Shown: positions 18,205-26,828 of the stretch, piece after piece | Layout: the number at the start of each line of letters is the position of its first letter | Numbering within the stretch: the first letter of the stretch is position 1 | Origin: Thiotrichaceae bacterium | GTDB taxonomy: Bacteria > Pseudomonadota > Gammaproteobacteria > Beggiatoales > Beggiatoaceae | Length of the DNA stretch: 64,000 nt | Assembly (NCBI GenBank): GCA_028688145.1 | Contig: JAQTYU010000009.1 | Location: 1 to 64,000, forward strand | Reading direction: 5' to 3' | Translations under genes and position numbers: made by a program | Notes under the pieces: model-generated | The model's database searches: none | What the model was told of the DNA's origin: nothing | Seen by the model: the letters and a program-made list of their open reading frames with translations, nothing else

Positions 18205-18240
18205 CCCCGACTGAAACGTTACGGTGCAAGTTACAAACCT
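18193..18240 (+). terminator. Hairpins at the end of the ABC-3C operon
   Basis: CGGGGTT and AACCCCG flank the ATPase stop codon. GGTGCAAGTT then pairs imperfectly with ACCTGCACC. There is no long T-run, so termination is possible but unproven. Confidence 0.4.
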
Positions 18241-18261
18241 GCACCAGTTAAGAATTTTTCC

Positions 18262-18458
18262 CTCGTTCCCAAACTCCGTTTGGGAATGCCTGCAAGTCAA
18301 GCTCTGCTTGACGATTCAGCAAAACATCCAACAAATGACGAGGTAACACATTCAGCATTCATGATCTCTCATTTCCAAATGTGAGGACAAGATAACTGTA
18401 CTATATTGTCAAGCGGAGCTTGACCGACAGGCATTCCCAAACGGAGTTTGGGAACGAG
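18262..18458. repeat. 197-bp MITE-like element with about 50-nt inverted ends (CTCGTTCCC family)
   Basis: The left arm starts CTCGTTCCCAAACTCCGTTT and continues through GTCAAGCTCTGCTTGAC. The right arm is the inverse and ends AAACGGAGTTTGGGAACGAG at 18458. The roughly 100-base interior is non-coding. A related element lies at 48067-48297. Confidence 0.75.
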
Positions 18459-18482
18459 AAAATTAAAAGATAATAATTCTGT

Positions 18483-18599
18483 TAGGAGTTACGCAGTTGA
18501 AACATGAGTTCTTTTATTTACAATGAGTTAGCATTGTGCACTGCACAATCGTGTTTCTAGTAAAATCAAATAGTTAGCGGTTCAACTGCGTAACTCCTA
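18483..18599. repeat. 117-bp MITE-like element with 19-bp terminal inverted repeats
   Basis: TAGGAGTTACGCAGTTGAA (18483-18501) is perfectly inverted at 18581-18599. The centre carries a smaller palindrome (GTGCACTGCAC region, 18536-18546). It lacks an ORF and is most likely a non-autonomous derivative of an IS with these ends. Confidence 0.8.
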
Positions 18600-18603
18600 T
18601 TCT

Positions 18604-18652
18604 GTGTTTAATTGTGTAAATTGGGGTAATTAAGTGAATTGTGGTTCAGACA
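18604..18652. repeat. Half copy of the TGTCTGAACCAC repeat
   Basis: This is the inverse of the left part of the palindrome at 47071-47163: both share AATTGTGGTTCAGACA with the adjoining TTAATTACC...AATTTACACAATTA pattern. It directly abuts the TAGGAGTTACG element. Promoter elements for the next gene must lie after it (18653-18723). Confidence 0.65.
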
Positions 18653-18723
18653 ACAATACCAATAAGACATGCTATGCTTGACAAGTGAAGAATAAGTAAC
18701 CACCTATTTTAAGGAATATAACA

Positions 18724-18906
18724 ATGCTCATGCAATTTAATATTGATGATAATTTACTCAATGAAGCTGTCAAACTAGGAGACTTCAAAACACCCGAAGA
18801 AACCTTAGAAACCGTGCTACGTGAATTTATTTTGCGTAAAAAACAACTTGAAATTATTGAGCTATTTGGAAAACTAGACCCCGACGAGAACCGAATTACC
18901 TCCTAA
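18724..18906 (+). CDS. VapB-family (DUF2191-like) antitoxin, orphan
   Basis: A 60-residue protein with the VapB pattern: NIDDNLLNEAVKLG, then TPEETLETVLREFILRKKQLEIIELFGKLD. Members have an N-terminal ribbon-helix-helix-like DNA-binding part and a toxin-masking tail. AAGGA lies 9 bases upstream of ATG 18724; a second ATG two codons later is possible. No PIN-domain VapC toxin follows. Instead the end overlaps, in another frame, the tail of a DUF4160 gene. It is probably a stranded antitoxin or one half of a recombination junction. Confidence 0.65.
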   Translation: MLMQFNIDDNLLNEAVKLGDFKTPEETLETVLREFILRKKQLEIIELFGKLDPDENRITS

Positions 18907-19021
18907 AAAACATAAGCTTGTCGTTGCATGGATTGAAATTCATCAAGAAGATTTAATGGCAGATTGGGCATTAGCCGTGAACGGGAAAACACCTTTCCCT
19001 ATTCGAGGACTCGATCAATGA
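18878..19021 (+). pseudogene. 3' remnant of a DUF4160 gene
   Basis: An open frame, offset from the VapB frame, encodes LPPKKHKLVVAWIEIHQEDL and then MADWALAVNGKTPFPI before TGA 19019-19021. This matches the C-terminal half of DUF4160 proteins. The N-terminal half (with the usual DHNPPHFHA-type motif) is absent, because the frame is stopped at 18875-18877 inside the vapB-like gene. The stop overlaps the DUF2442 start (ATGA), the usual DUF4160-DUF2442 coupling. Confidence 0.65.
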
Positions 19022-19245
19022 AAATTCAATCAATAAAACCGCTGGCACAACTCTATATCCTTGCAGAAGATGGACGTAGCGGTATTTTTGACCTAACACC
19101 TTATTTAGAATACGAAGTTTTTGCGGAATTAGAAAATCAAGAAGCTTTTGTACAAGTGAGCAATGGCGGCTATTTCATTGAATGGGCATGTGGCGCAGAC
19201 TTATCCGCAGACAGCATAGAAGCGCACTGGCAAACCTACCCTTAA
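19018..19245 (+). CDS. DUF2442 protein
   Basis: A 75-residue protein with the DUF2442 pattern: an N-terminal beta strand, GIFDLTPYLEYEVFAELENQ, FVQVSNGGYFIEWACGADLS and a final Trp. DUF2442 genes commonly sit immediately after DUF4160 genes in toxin-antitoxin-like pairs. The ATG at 19018 overlaps the DUF4160 remnant stop. The partner is broken, so this copy may no longer work as a pair. Confidence 0.75.
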   Translation: MKIQSIKPLAQLYILAEDGRSGIFDLTPYLEYEVFAELENQEAFVQVSNGGYFIEWACGADLSADSIEAHWQTYP

Positions 19246-19258
19246 TTTGTTAAAACTA

Positions 19259-19819
19259 ATGAATAAATACCCCATGCTAAAACCCCTCCTCTTCCTGCTC
19301 ACACTCAGCCAATGTGCCAACGCCCTAGAAATCCCCAACGGCTACCGTCTTGAACATTACCGCGCCCCCACCCCCGACAGCGTCGAAGGCGCGAAAACCA
19401 TCAACACCAAAGAACTACAAAGCCTGCTTGCCAAAACCACCCCACCACCCATCTTAATTGACGTGCTCGCCATTACCCGCCGCCCCGAAAGCGAAGAACT
19501 TGATAGCGCGTGGTTGCTCACCAAACCGCGTTATAATCTGCCGCACAGTATTTGGCTGCCCAATGTGGGTTATGGCACTTTGGATTTGGAAATGGAAAAC
19601 TATTTTCGCGACAATCTCGCCAAAGCCACCGCACAAAATCAACAACGCGCCCTGGTTTTTTATTGTATTGCCGATTGTTGGATGTCTTGGAATGCCTGCA
19701 AACGTGCCGCGAGCTGGGGTTATCAGCAAATTTATTGGTATAAAGAAGGCACAGACGGCTGGGAACAGGCAGGCTTGCCCACAGAAAATTCAATTCCCAT
19801 TCCATTAAAACTGCATTAA
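19259..19819 (+). CDS. Exported rhodanese-like protein, PQQ-associated CxxCW family
   Basis: A 186-residue protein with a signal peptide (MLKPLLFLLTLSQCANALE) starting at ATG 19259 or 19274. The rhodanese-like domain carries the LIDV strand. The active-site region FYCIADCWMSWNACKRAASW has a CxxxCW pattern, close to the CxxCW of the PQQ-dependent-catabolism-associated family. It ends WYKEGTDGWEQAGLP, as family members do. No PQQ genes are adjacent. It is periplasmic; sulfur transfer is plausible but unproven. Confidence 0.7.
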   Translation: MNKYPMLKPLLFLLTLSQCANALEIPNGYRLEHYRAPTPDSVEGAKTINTKELQSLLAKTTPPPILIDVLAITRRPESEELDSAWLLTKPRYNLPHSIWLPNVGYGTLDLEMENYFRDNLAKATAQNQQRALVFYCIADCWMSWNACKRAASWGYQQIYWYKEGTDGWEQAGLPTENSIPIPLKLH

Positions 19820-19846
19820 AATGATTTCTTATAATTATTTTTCATT

Positions 19847-19877
19847 AGGAAGCTTTACTTTTCGCAAAAGCTTTCCT
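19847..19877 (+). terminator. Hairpin after the rhodanese-like gene
   Basis: AGGAAGCTTT and AAAGCTTTCCT can pair around a T/C-rich loop. There is no T-run, so terminator strength is uncertain. Confidence 0.4.
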
Positions 19878-19948
19878 ATAATGCAACTTCTGAATCGCTG
19901 GTAGCAGTGCTTAAGCAATTAATCAGTAAAAAATCTCTGAAAAATGGC

Positions 19949-19977
19949 TTGACACAAAAATAGAAAATATTTAAAAT
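19949..19977 (+). promoter_or_regulatory. Strong sigma-70 promoter for the tRNA pair
   Basis: Perfect TTGACA at 19949-19954, a 17-base spacer and TAAAAT at 19972-19977. It is placed about 25 bases before the first tRNA. Confidence 0.8.
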
Positions 19978-20001
19978 GTGTTTTCTTAGCTGGCTGATTT
20001 A

Positions 20002-20077
20002 GGGGCTGTAGCTCAGTTGGTAGAGCGCTACAATGGCATTGTAGAGGTCAGCGGTTCGATCCCGCTCAGCTCCACCA
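20002..20077 (+). tRNA. tRNA-Ala (anticodon GGC)
   Basis: A complete 76-nt cloverleaf: acceptor GGGGCTG with CAGCTCC plus encoded ACCA, D-arm GCTCAGTTGGTAGAGC, anticodon stem CTACA/TGTAG with loop ATGGCAT, and T-arm GGTTCGATCC. Anticodon GGC reads GCC/GCU Ala codons. Confidence 0.95.
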
Positions 20078-20101
20078 AGTATCACCAGTTTTACCATAGA
20101 T

Positions 20102-20177
20102 GTCCCCATCGTCTAGTGGCCTAGGACACTGCCCTTTCACGGCGGTAACAGGGGTTCGAACCCCCTTGGGGACGCCA
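20102..20177 (+). tRNA. tRNA-Glu (anticodon TTC)
   Basis: A complete 76-nt cloverleaf: acceptor GTCCCCA with TGGGGAC plus GCCA, D-arm GTCTAGTGGCCTAGGAC, anticodon loop CTTTCAC (TTC), and T-arm GGGGTTCGAACCCC. It is 24 bases after tRNA-Ala and surely co-transcribed. Confidence 0.95.
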
Positions 20178-20194
20178 TCTTTAAGTTGGTTGTC

Positions 20195-21562
20195 TTGAAA
20201 ATCTCAATCGTAATTCTTGCTGCGGGTCAAGGTAAGCGCATGTTTTCTGACATGCCAAAAGTTTTACACTTGCTTGCAGACAAATCCTTAATCCAACACG
20301 TTTTAAATACCGCTCAAGCCTTATCGCCTGATAGTCTGCATCTTGTCTATGGACATGCGGGCGCACAGTTGCGTCAAGCTCTTGTGGATGTTCCCGTGCA
20401 GTGGGTCGAACAAAGCCCGCAACTCGGTACAGGTCATGCCGTCGCTCAAGCGATGCCCAGTTTAGCCGATGACAGCCATGTGTTAGTGTTATATGGCGAT
20501 GTACCGCTCATCAGTTTGCACACCTTAAAAAATCTTTGTCAAAAAATCACCCCCGACAGTATTGCCGTACTCACCATGCAGGTAGAAAATCCTACAGGCT
20601 ATGGGCGAATCGTGCGCGATGCTGACGGCAATGTTTTAAAAATTACTGAAGAAAAAGATGCCGACGCATCGATTAAATTAATAAAAGAAGTGAATACGGG
20701 TATTTTAATTGCGCCCGCCCCCGCTTTGCGCCGCTGGTTACAAGCTTTGAATAATAATAATGCGCAAGGGGAATATTATTTAACCGACATTATCGCCTTG
20801 GCTGCGGCTGAGGGTAAAACCATTCACACCGCACAACCACAGCAGCTTGAAGAAGTGCTAGGAGTTAATGATCGTATGCAATTAGCCCAATTAGAACGCC
20901 ATTATCAGCAACAACAAGCTGAAAAATTAATGCAGCAAGGTGTGAGTTTACGTGACCCCGCACGCTTGGATGTGCGCGGAGAAGTCAGCGTCGGACGCGA
21001 TGTGTTGATTGATGTCGATGTGATTTTAGAAGGCACGGTCAGTTTAGGAAATAACGTCAAAATTGGCGCGTTCACCGTGATTCGTAACAGCCAGATTGGG
21101 GACGGGGTCGAAATCCGTTCACATTGTATTCTTGACGGCGTGACGATTGGCGCAAATTGTATTATTGGTCCTTTTGCTCGCTTGCGCCCTGAAACCGTAT
21201 TAGCAGAAGGTGCACACATCGGCAACTTTGTTGAAGTGAAAAAAAGCTTCATCGGCACGCAATCCAAAGTTAATCATCTCAGCTATATTGGCGATGCGGA
21301 AGTGGGCAGTAAGGTCAACATCGGCGCGGGCACAATTACCTGTAATTACGATGGCGTAAACAAGTATAAAACTGTGATTGGGGATGGCGCATTTATTGGC
21401 TCGGACACACAACTCGTTGCCCCAGTCAGCGTGGGCGCGGGTGCAACCATTGGCGCAGGTTCGACCATTACCCAAGACACGCCGCCTGATGCTTTAACTT
21501 TGAGCCGTACCCGTCAACAAACGGTTTATTCTTGGAAGTTGACCGAAAAGCCTAAGAAATAA
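20195..21562 (+). CDS. glmU: Bifunctional GlmU (GlcN-1-P acetyltransferase / GlcNAc-1-P uridyltransferase)
   Basis: A 455-residue enzyme that makes UDP-GlcNAc for peptidoglycan and LPS. The N-terminal uridyltransferase carries [27 protein letters not shown] and GYGRIVR. The C-terminal left-handed beta-helix acetyltransferase (about 250-455) has hexapeptide repeats and the catalytic region [20 protein letters not shown]. There is no ATG. TTG at 20195 gives the family-typical [10 protein letters not shown] start and a length next to E. coli's 456; TTG 20186 is a possible alternative. The gene begins only 17 bases after tRNA-Glu. Confidence 0.95.
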   Translation: MKISIVILAAGQGKRMFSDMPKVLHLLADKSLIQHVLNTAQALSPDSLHLVYGHAGAQLRQALVDVPVQWVEQSPQLGTGHAVAQAMPSLADDSHVLVLYGDVPLISLHTLKNLCQKITPDSIAVLTMQVENPTGYGRIVRDADGNVLKITEEKDADASIKLIKEVNTGILIAPAPALRRWLQALNNNNAQGEYYLTDIIALAAAEGKTIHTAQPQQLEEVLGVNDRMQLAQLERHYQQQQAEKLMQQGVSLRDPARLDVRGEVSVGRDVLIDVDVILEGTVSLGNNVKIGAFTVIRNSQIGDGVEIRSHCILDGVTIGANCIIGPFARLRPETVLAEGAHIGNFVEVKKSFIGTQSKVNHLSYIGDAEVGSKVNIGAGTITCNYDGVNKYKTVIGDGAFIGSDTQLVAPVSVGAGATIGAGSTITQDTPPDALTLSRTRQQTVYSWKLTEKPKK

Positions 21563-21757
21563 AGCTGTTTTAAATCTTGCGTAATATATCCCTCAAAAGT
21601 ATCACACTTTTCTAAAATCCACGGTTCGCAGCCGTGGGTGAAAATCCCCTTAAAATATTAAAAATCCCTTGCTGTACAGTTTATTAGCGTGAATTTAGCT
21701 TATTTAACACGAGTTTGATATAGTCAATAAATCACTGTTATTTTATAGGTATTGTTC

Positions 21758-22852
21758 ATGCGTCCACATTCTGCGGTTCTTGTATTGCTTCTATCATTTG
21801 TTCTTATCAGCGACAGTGTTGCGGGCGTGCGTATTATCAATGGACGTGCCGCTACATCGCATCAATGGGAATGGATGGTTGCTTTGATTGACAATAATCA
21901 ACCCCATGTTGTGCCAGTGGAAATTTGCGGCGCAAGTTTAATCGCGGCAGATTGGTTATTGACGGCGGCGCATTGTATGGAAGGGGAAAGTATTTACAGT
22001 TTAAGCGCGTGGATTGGCGATGTAGATTTAAGCAGTATTAGCGCAGAACGCATTGCTTTCAAACGTATCATTGTGCATCCACAGTTTAAAAATGATAATA
22101 ACAACCCGCCTGAAAATGATATTGCTTTAGTGCAATTAACTCGTCCTGCCACCCAAGGCATTTTGCGCATCAGTAATGCGTACAATCCTGCGAGTTTTGC
22201 GGAGAATGCGGCGGTGGTGATGGGCTGGGGTACGACTTCAACTTATCAAGATAATTACCCTTTGATGCTGCAACAAACCACCGTGCCGATTACCAGTAAT
22301 GCCTTGTGCAATAATATTTATGCTTACAATGGTAAAATCACCGACAGCATGGTGTGCGCAGGATTTTCACAAGGTGGAACGGACGCGTGCACAGGCGATA
22401 GTGGTAGTCCCTTGGTCGTGCAAACCAGTGCGAATAACAGCAATATTTGGCAACAGGTAGGTATTGTGAGTTATGGCGAAGGCTGTGCGCAACCGAATCG
22501 TTATGGGGTTTACACCCGCGTTTCTTCTTTTGAAAATTTCATTCAAAGCAATATTTGTAATGCTGGCAACACGCCGCCCGCGCCTACATTGCGAGTCAAC
22601 GTACAAAATACGCAGGCTCAAGTCACTTGGGATTCAGTCCCGAATGCAGAAGGCTATCAACTATTTTACGCCCCCTATTCTGAACCGATGGATAAACAGA
22701 CTTTAGAAAATATTCGCAGTCTCGAAGTTGGTCAACAAACTCAATTTGCAACACAATTAAGTTCGGGACAAAAGTTTTATGTGGCAGTGAAAGCGTATAA
22801 AGGCAACTGCAACAGTGCTTATTCTAATGTGGGTGTGGTGAAAATTCCGTAA
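21758..22852 (+). CDS. Secreted trypsin-like serine protease with C-terminal FnIII-like domain
   Basis: A 364-residue S1-family protease. A signal peptide spans residues 1-23, followed by an R-IINGR activation-like junction at 25-26. The catalytic triad is His72 (LTAAHC), Asp121 (NDIALVQL) and Ser215 (GDSGSP). Asp209, six residues before the Ser, predicts Arg/Lys specificity. Paired cysteines fit the trypsin disulfides. Residues about 270-364 form a fibronectin-III-like module (APTLRV onward, WDSVPNAEGYQLFY). It resembles the secreted proteases of marine and sulfur gammaproteobacteria. Confidence 0.9.
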   Translation: MRPHSAVLVLLLSFVLISDSVAGVRIINGRAATSHQWEWMVALIDNNQPHVVPVEICGASLIAADWLLTAAHCMEGESIYSLSAWIGDVDLSSISAERIAFKRIIVHPQFKNDNNNPPENDIALVQLTRPATQGILRISNAYNPASFAENAAVVMGWGTTSTYQDNYPLMLQQTTVPITSNALCNNIYAYNGKITDSMVCAGFSQGGTDACTGDSGSPLVVQTSANNSNIWQQVGIVSYGEGCAQPNRYGVYTRVSSFENFIQSNICNAGNTPPAPTLRVNVQNTQAQVTWDSVPNAEGYQLFYAPYSEPMDKQTLENIRSLEVGQQTQFATQLSSGQKFYVAVKAYKGNCNSAYSNVGVVKIP

Positions 22853-23134
22853 CGCTTTTTAAATCCCAACGTTGATGCTGAGACCTCCTAGGCTTCAAAA
22901 ACCTAGAGGGTCTTATTCATTCCAGACTATAAATATCGTGAATGTGGTCGCCAACCCAGCGGTGTAAAGGCAATGTGCAGCCTGTTACAGTGATTTCACC
23001 ATACAGCGAGTTAATCGGTTAGTGCGGAAAACCTTATCTTTCTCCAAGAAGCGAGAAAATCATATCGGGGCTATCATCTTTTTCATTAAGCATTACAAGC
23101 AATCATTACTTCTTCATTACTACTTATAATAAAC
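22853..23134. other. Intergenic region with hairpin and a short open tail
   Basis: AGACCTCCTAGG and CCTAGAGGGTCT at about 22881-22913 form a hairpin, related to the CCTAGCAGGTCTT motif at 11820-11836. On the minus strand, 22917-23018 is open for 33 residues, ending in a plausible tail (LHRWVGDHIHDIYSLE), but it has no start and no family is recognised. It may be the remnant of a lost gene. Confidence 0.35.
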
Positions 23135-24034
23135 TTACAACAACTCCCCCTGTGCCACCTCAATAACCTTACCTCCAATCGAAATATCCAGATGTCCATC
23201 AATATTGCGGGCACTGAGCAGCAAAAGCGAAGGGCGACGAATTTCATAGCCCTGTTCGACTTGCAGAAACAAATTATCATCTGAAACATACTGATATTTG
23301 AATAAATACGCGGCCAATGCCCCATTTGCGCTCCCTGTGGCTGGGTCTTCACTGATGCCATAATAATCAGCAAATACCCGCACATTTAAATCATGTTGGG
23401 GATGATAGGTTTGCGGGGCAAAAATCAAAATCGCTTTCGCTTGGGTTTTATTCACTAAGTTAAAATAAGCTTTGCGCAAAATGCGGGCTTGTTGCACACT
23501 TTCTAAAGTACGCAAGGGCACAATAATAAACGGTAAACCTGTCGAAACCTCCTGAATTGGGAAACGGCTATCAATAGCCGCAGGCCCTAATCCCAAAACC
23601 TCTTCAAGTTGTGCACTTTGAAAAGTCTGTCCAAAAACGGGGAGACGTTGCCGCATCCAAAGCCTGTCAATCAGTCCTAACAACGAATCACTGTAATGCA
23701 AATAAACTGAAATTTGACCAGCGCGTAAATTCAGCAACAGCACTTCGGTTTGTTGTTTGAGCAAATAGCGTTCAATGATATAGGCAGCCCCCAAACAAGG
23801 ATGTCCTGCAAACGGAAGTTCCGACTCTGGCGTAAAAATACGCATACCGTAACCCCCATTCTCAGCAGGCTTAGAATCTAAGATAAAAATGCTTTCTGAA
23901 TAATTAATTTCTCTGGCAATATGCTGCATGTCAGTGCCAGAAAGGTTTGTCGCATTCATCACCACAGCCAAGGGATTGCCTGTATATTTTTGTTCTGCGA
24001 ACACATCGACAATATAAAAATGAGGCGTTGACAT
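23135..24034 (-). CDS. PhzF-family isomerase/epimerase
   Basis: A 299-residue protein with the two-lobed PhzF fold pattern. The N terminus is FYIVDVFAEQKYTGNPLAVV, the catalytic Glu lies in INYSESIF near residue 46, and the family signature GMRIFTPESELPFAGHPCLG and the C-terminal EDPATGSANGALAAYL are present. PhzF homologues isomerise small hydroxy-acid or amino-acid substrates. The actual substrate is unknown, and no phenazine genes are nearby. Confidence 0.85.
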   Translation of the reverse strand: MSTPHFYIVDVFAEQKYTGNPLAVVMNATNLSGTDMQHIAREINYSESIFILDSKPAENGGYGMRIFTPESELPFAGHPCLGAAYIIERYLLKQQTEVLLLNLRAGQISVYLHYSDSLLGLIDRLWMRQRLPVFGQTFQSAQLEEVLGLGPAAIDSRFPIQEVSTGLPFIIVPLRTLESVQQARILRKAYFNLVNKTQAKAILIFAPQTYHPQHDLNVRVFADYYGISEDPATGSANGALAAYLFKYQYVSDDNLFLQVEQGYEIRRPSLLLLSARNIDGHLDISIGGKVIEVAQGELL

Positions 24035-24274
24035 GGTTTTTTCCCAGTAACTTTTTATGGTTAAAGTATAGTCAAATCGAGAAACATTGCCTATCTTACT
24101 GTTTTGACATTAATATTATCGAGGGATTGAAGACATTATAAGCTAAGCGTAATCTATGCACTTTCCCGAAGATAACAGGGAGTTTTAGGCAGTTTTCGCC
24201 TAATTGAATTTAAAAATCTAAATATCTGCACACCAATTATAAACTGTGCTATTGCCACGAGGAACTTTTTAATC

Positions 24275-24976
24275 ATGCGCCGTAAGTTGATACAAGCTAA
24301 AACGCTGGTCAATGACTCTGTCACTCGAGTTTTGACCGCCCGCCGTCCTAAAAATATCCTCTCCACGTCTTCCGACAAAGACGAATTACACAGCACCCGC
24401 ACCAGCCGACTAATGAATTCCCCCATGATGTTGTTTGCCCGCGAAATTATTCAAAACCCGCGTGCGATGGGTGCAGCCTGCCCCAGTTCACGTCATCTTG
24501 CCCAAAACATGGCAAAACAAGTGCCGATTTTAGATTCTGGTTATGTGCTGGAACTCGGCGGCGGCACAGGCACAATTACCCAAGCCTTATTACAACATAT
24601 TCCCGCAAACCGCCTGATTGTGGTGGAACGCGCCCCGAATTTAGCCAGCTATTTGCACCAACGTTTCCCAAACAGCCATGTGTTAGAAGGGGATGCCGCC
24701 CAAGTGGTAAAATTGCTCGGCGACAAAGCCCACCAAGTACAAACCATCGTTTCAGGTTTACCCTTCCGTTCTCTGCCCCACAGTTTGGTGCAACAAATTA
24801 TTCGCCAAGTTGAAATTTTATTAAAAGATGGTGGCACTTTTACCCAATTTACTTACGACTTGCGCGGCAAAACCGAACATCTGCCCGCCCATTTTCGCCG
24901 TATTTCTACTAAATTTGTGTGGAATAATTTCCCGCCCGCCCGCATCGACGTGTACCGCGTAGAACACGCTAAATAA
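24275..24976 (+). CDS. SAM-dependent methyltransferase, phospholipid N-methyltransferase (PmtA)-like
   Basis: A 233-residue class I methyltransferase with motif I VLELGGGTGTITQALL (near residue 90), VVERAPNLASYL, LEGDAA, and IVSGLPFRSLP in place of motif IV. The last motif is typical of the PmtA/rRNA-adenine-dimethylase-like group that methylates phosphatidylethanolamine. The first 50 residues are basic and may associate with membrane. It is 51 bases before the TRAP genes. The substrate is inferred. Confidence 0.7.
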   Translation: MRRKLIQAKTLVNDSVTRVLTARRPKNILSTSSDKDELHSTRTSRLMNSPMMLFAREIIQNPRAMGAACPSSRHLAQNMAKQVPILDSGYVLELGGGTGTITQALLQHIPANRLIVVERAPNLASYLHQRFPNSHVLEGDAAQVVKLLGDKAHQVQTIVSGLPFRSLPHSLVQQIIRQVEILLKDGGTFTQFTYDLRGKTEHLPAHFRRISTKFVWNNFPPARIDVYRVEHAK

Positions 24977-25027
24977 ACGAATTCCCCACTTTCTGACGCG
25001 GGTCTGCCGCAAAGTAATAAAATACTT

Positions 25028-25534
25028 ATGCAAGAAAAACCTTGGCTTATAAAAACTGAACAATTATCACAGCGTATTCTGAAAATTGAACACATTTTAG
25101 CGGCGAGCGCGATGGCATTACTCTGTATTTTGACCTTTGCCAACGTGCTGGTGCGCTATTTCAGCAATATTTCATTCGCCTTCACCGAAGAGTTTTCGAT
25201 TTTCTTATTGGTGTTTTTGACTTTGGTGGGCGCATCTTCGGCATTTGCAAAAAATAAACAAATCGAAATCACGCTTTTAGTCGAACAATTGCCCAGCTTT
25301 GCCCAGCGAATAATGCGCGGCATGGTGTGGGCTGCGAACTTGCTCATGTTTGGATTATTGTTGTGGTTTGGGACGTGGTTTGCCTTTGACGATTTCCGTT
25401 TTGAAGTGACTTCTTCGAGTTTGGGCTATCCGCAGTGGTGGTATAGCATTTGGCTACCCCTACTTTCCTTGGCTATTTTATTACGTCTCCTGCTCGCAGC
25501 AGTGCAGGCATATCTTCAACGACACCGAACTTAA
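25028..25534 (+). CDS. dctQ: TRAP transporter small permease (DctQ)
   Basis: A 168-residue protein with four TM segments and the DctQ-typical ANVLVRYF and FTEEFSIFLLVFLTLVGASSAF patterns. It is the small membrane subunit of a tripartite ATP-independent periplasmic carrier, driven by a Na+ or H+ gradient. dctM begins 8 bases later. No DctP/TAXI binding-protein gene is in the window. Confidence 0.88.
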   Translation: MQEKPWLIKTEQLSQRILKIEHILAASAMALLCILTFANVLVRYFSNISFAFTEEFSIFLLVFLTLVGASSAFAKNKQIEITLLVEQLPSFAQRIMRGMVWAANLLMFGLLLWFGTWFAFDDFRFEVTSSSLGYPQWWYSIWLPLLSLAILLRLLLAAVQAYLQRHRT

Positions 25535-25542
25535 GTTATCGC

Positions 25543-26826
25543 ATGGATTATTTATTATTTGCCGTGTTTGCAGTGCTGTTATTGGGCGGCGTACCGATGG
25601 CGGTTGCCTTGGGCTTGGCGGGCACCTTGCTGGTGGCACTGAATGGTTTAGGGATGATGTCCTTGCCGATTAACGTCTACACAGGCATTGCAAAATATCC
25701 CTTGCTCGCCATTCCGATGTTTATTTTAGCGGGACTGATTTTTGAACGTTCAGGCGTGGCATTGCGCTTGGTAAATTTAGCCGTCGCCTTGGTGGGAAAT
25801 CGGCGCGGTGGGCTGGCAATTGCGGCAATTACGGTGTGCATGGTGCTGGGGGGAATTTCTGGTTCAGGGCCTGCGGATGCTGCCGCCATCGCCACGGTGA
25901 TGATTCCGAGCATGTTAAAAGCGGGTTATCCCAAAGCGTTTTCTGCCAGCGTGATCGCCGCCGCAGGTTCAACCGCCATTTTAATTCCGCCCTCAATTGC
26001 GTTTATTTTATACAGCATTCTCGTGCCACAGGCCTCCATCCCGAGCTTATTCGCCGCAGGTTTAATTCCGGGACTTTTAGCAGGCTTGTCTTTGGTAATT
26101 CCTGCGTGGTATTTGAGCCGTAAACATCATTTTGGCATTGCCTCCGCTGAAAATATTCCGAAATTATGGGACAGTTTCAAGCAGGCAGGCTGGGGTTTAA
26201 TCACCCCGATTATCATTTTAGGCGGGATTTTAAGCGGCGCATTCACCCCCACCGAGGCCGCCGTGATTGCGGTGTTTTACGGCTTATTCGTGGGCATGGT
26301 GGTGTATCGCAGTTTAAGCTGGCAACAAGTATATGAAGTTTTGGTCGAATCTGCGGAAATCTCAGCGACGGTGCTGTTAATCATCGCGCTTGCCAGCGTG
26401 TTTGCGTGGGCAGGTAGCACTTTGGGCACTTTTGACCATCTCGCCCAATGGCTAATTGGCACAGACGGCAAGGCAAATGAAACCGTGGTGTTGTTAAATA
26501 TCACGGGCTTGATTTTGATTGCAGGCATGTTTTTAGATGGCGTTTCGATTTTCTTCATTTTCTTGCCGCTGCTAATTCCCATTGCCAAAGTTTTTAACTG
26601 GGATTTGGTGTGGTTTGGGGTGATTCTGACCATGAATATTGCGATTGGGCAATTTACACCGCCGATGGCAATTAATTTGATGGTGACCAGCAAAATCGGC
26701 GGTATTCGAGTGGAAAGCACTGTGCCGTGGGTATTGTGGATGGTGCTCAGCATGAGTGCTTGTTTGCTGCTGGTCACTTTTGTGCCCGAACTTACTTTAT
26801 TCCTGCCGCGTTATTTAGGTTATTAA
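25543..26826 (+). CDS. dctM: TRAP transporter large permease (DctM)
   Basis: A 427-residue protein with about 12 TM segments and the DctM motifs PMFILAGLIFERSGVA, GGISGSGPADAAAIATVMIP, GAFTPTEAAVIAVFYG and GQFTPPMAINLMV. It starts at ATG 25543, which gives the canonical MDYLLFAVFAVLLLGG terminus; an earlier in-frame extension lies inside dctQ. It is the solute-translocating subunit, and C4-dicarboxylates or 2-oxo acids are usual substrates. The true one is unknown without the binding protein. Confidence 0.92.
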   Translation: MDYLLFAVFAVLLLGGVPMAVALGLAGTLLVALNGLGMMSLPINVYTGIAKYPLLAIPMFILAGLIFERSGVALRLVNLAVALVGNRRGGLAIAAITVCMVLGGISGSGPADAAAIATVMIPSMLKAGYPKAFSASVIAAAGSTAILIPPSIAFILYSILVPQASIPSLFAAGLIPGLLAGLSLVIPAWYLSRKHHFGIASAENIPKLWDSFKQAGWGLITPIIILGGILSGAFTPTEAAVIAVFYGLFVGMVVYRSLSWQQVYEVLVESAEISATVLLIIALASVFAWAGSTLGTFDHLAQWLIGTDGKANETVVLLNITGLILIAGMFLDGVSIFFIFLPLLIPIAKVFNWDLVWFGVILTMNIAIGQFTPPMAINLMVTSKIGGIRVESTVPWVLWMVLSMSACLLLVTFVPELTLFLPRYLGY

Positions 26827-26828
26827 AC

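Noticed and set aside
21619..21637. CCACGG-CCGTGG hairpin after glmU as a riboswitch
   Set aside because: A single 6-bp stem with no conserved aptamer features; at most a weak 3' hairpin.
22917..23018. Minus-strand open tail as a gene
   Set aside because: 33 codons without a start or family; recorded only as possible debris in the intergenic entry.
26277..26777. 166-codon frame antisense to dctM
   Set aside because: It mirrors the biased codon use of dctM; no family resemblance and no upstream signals.
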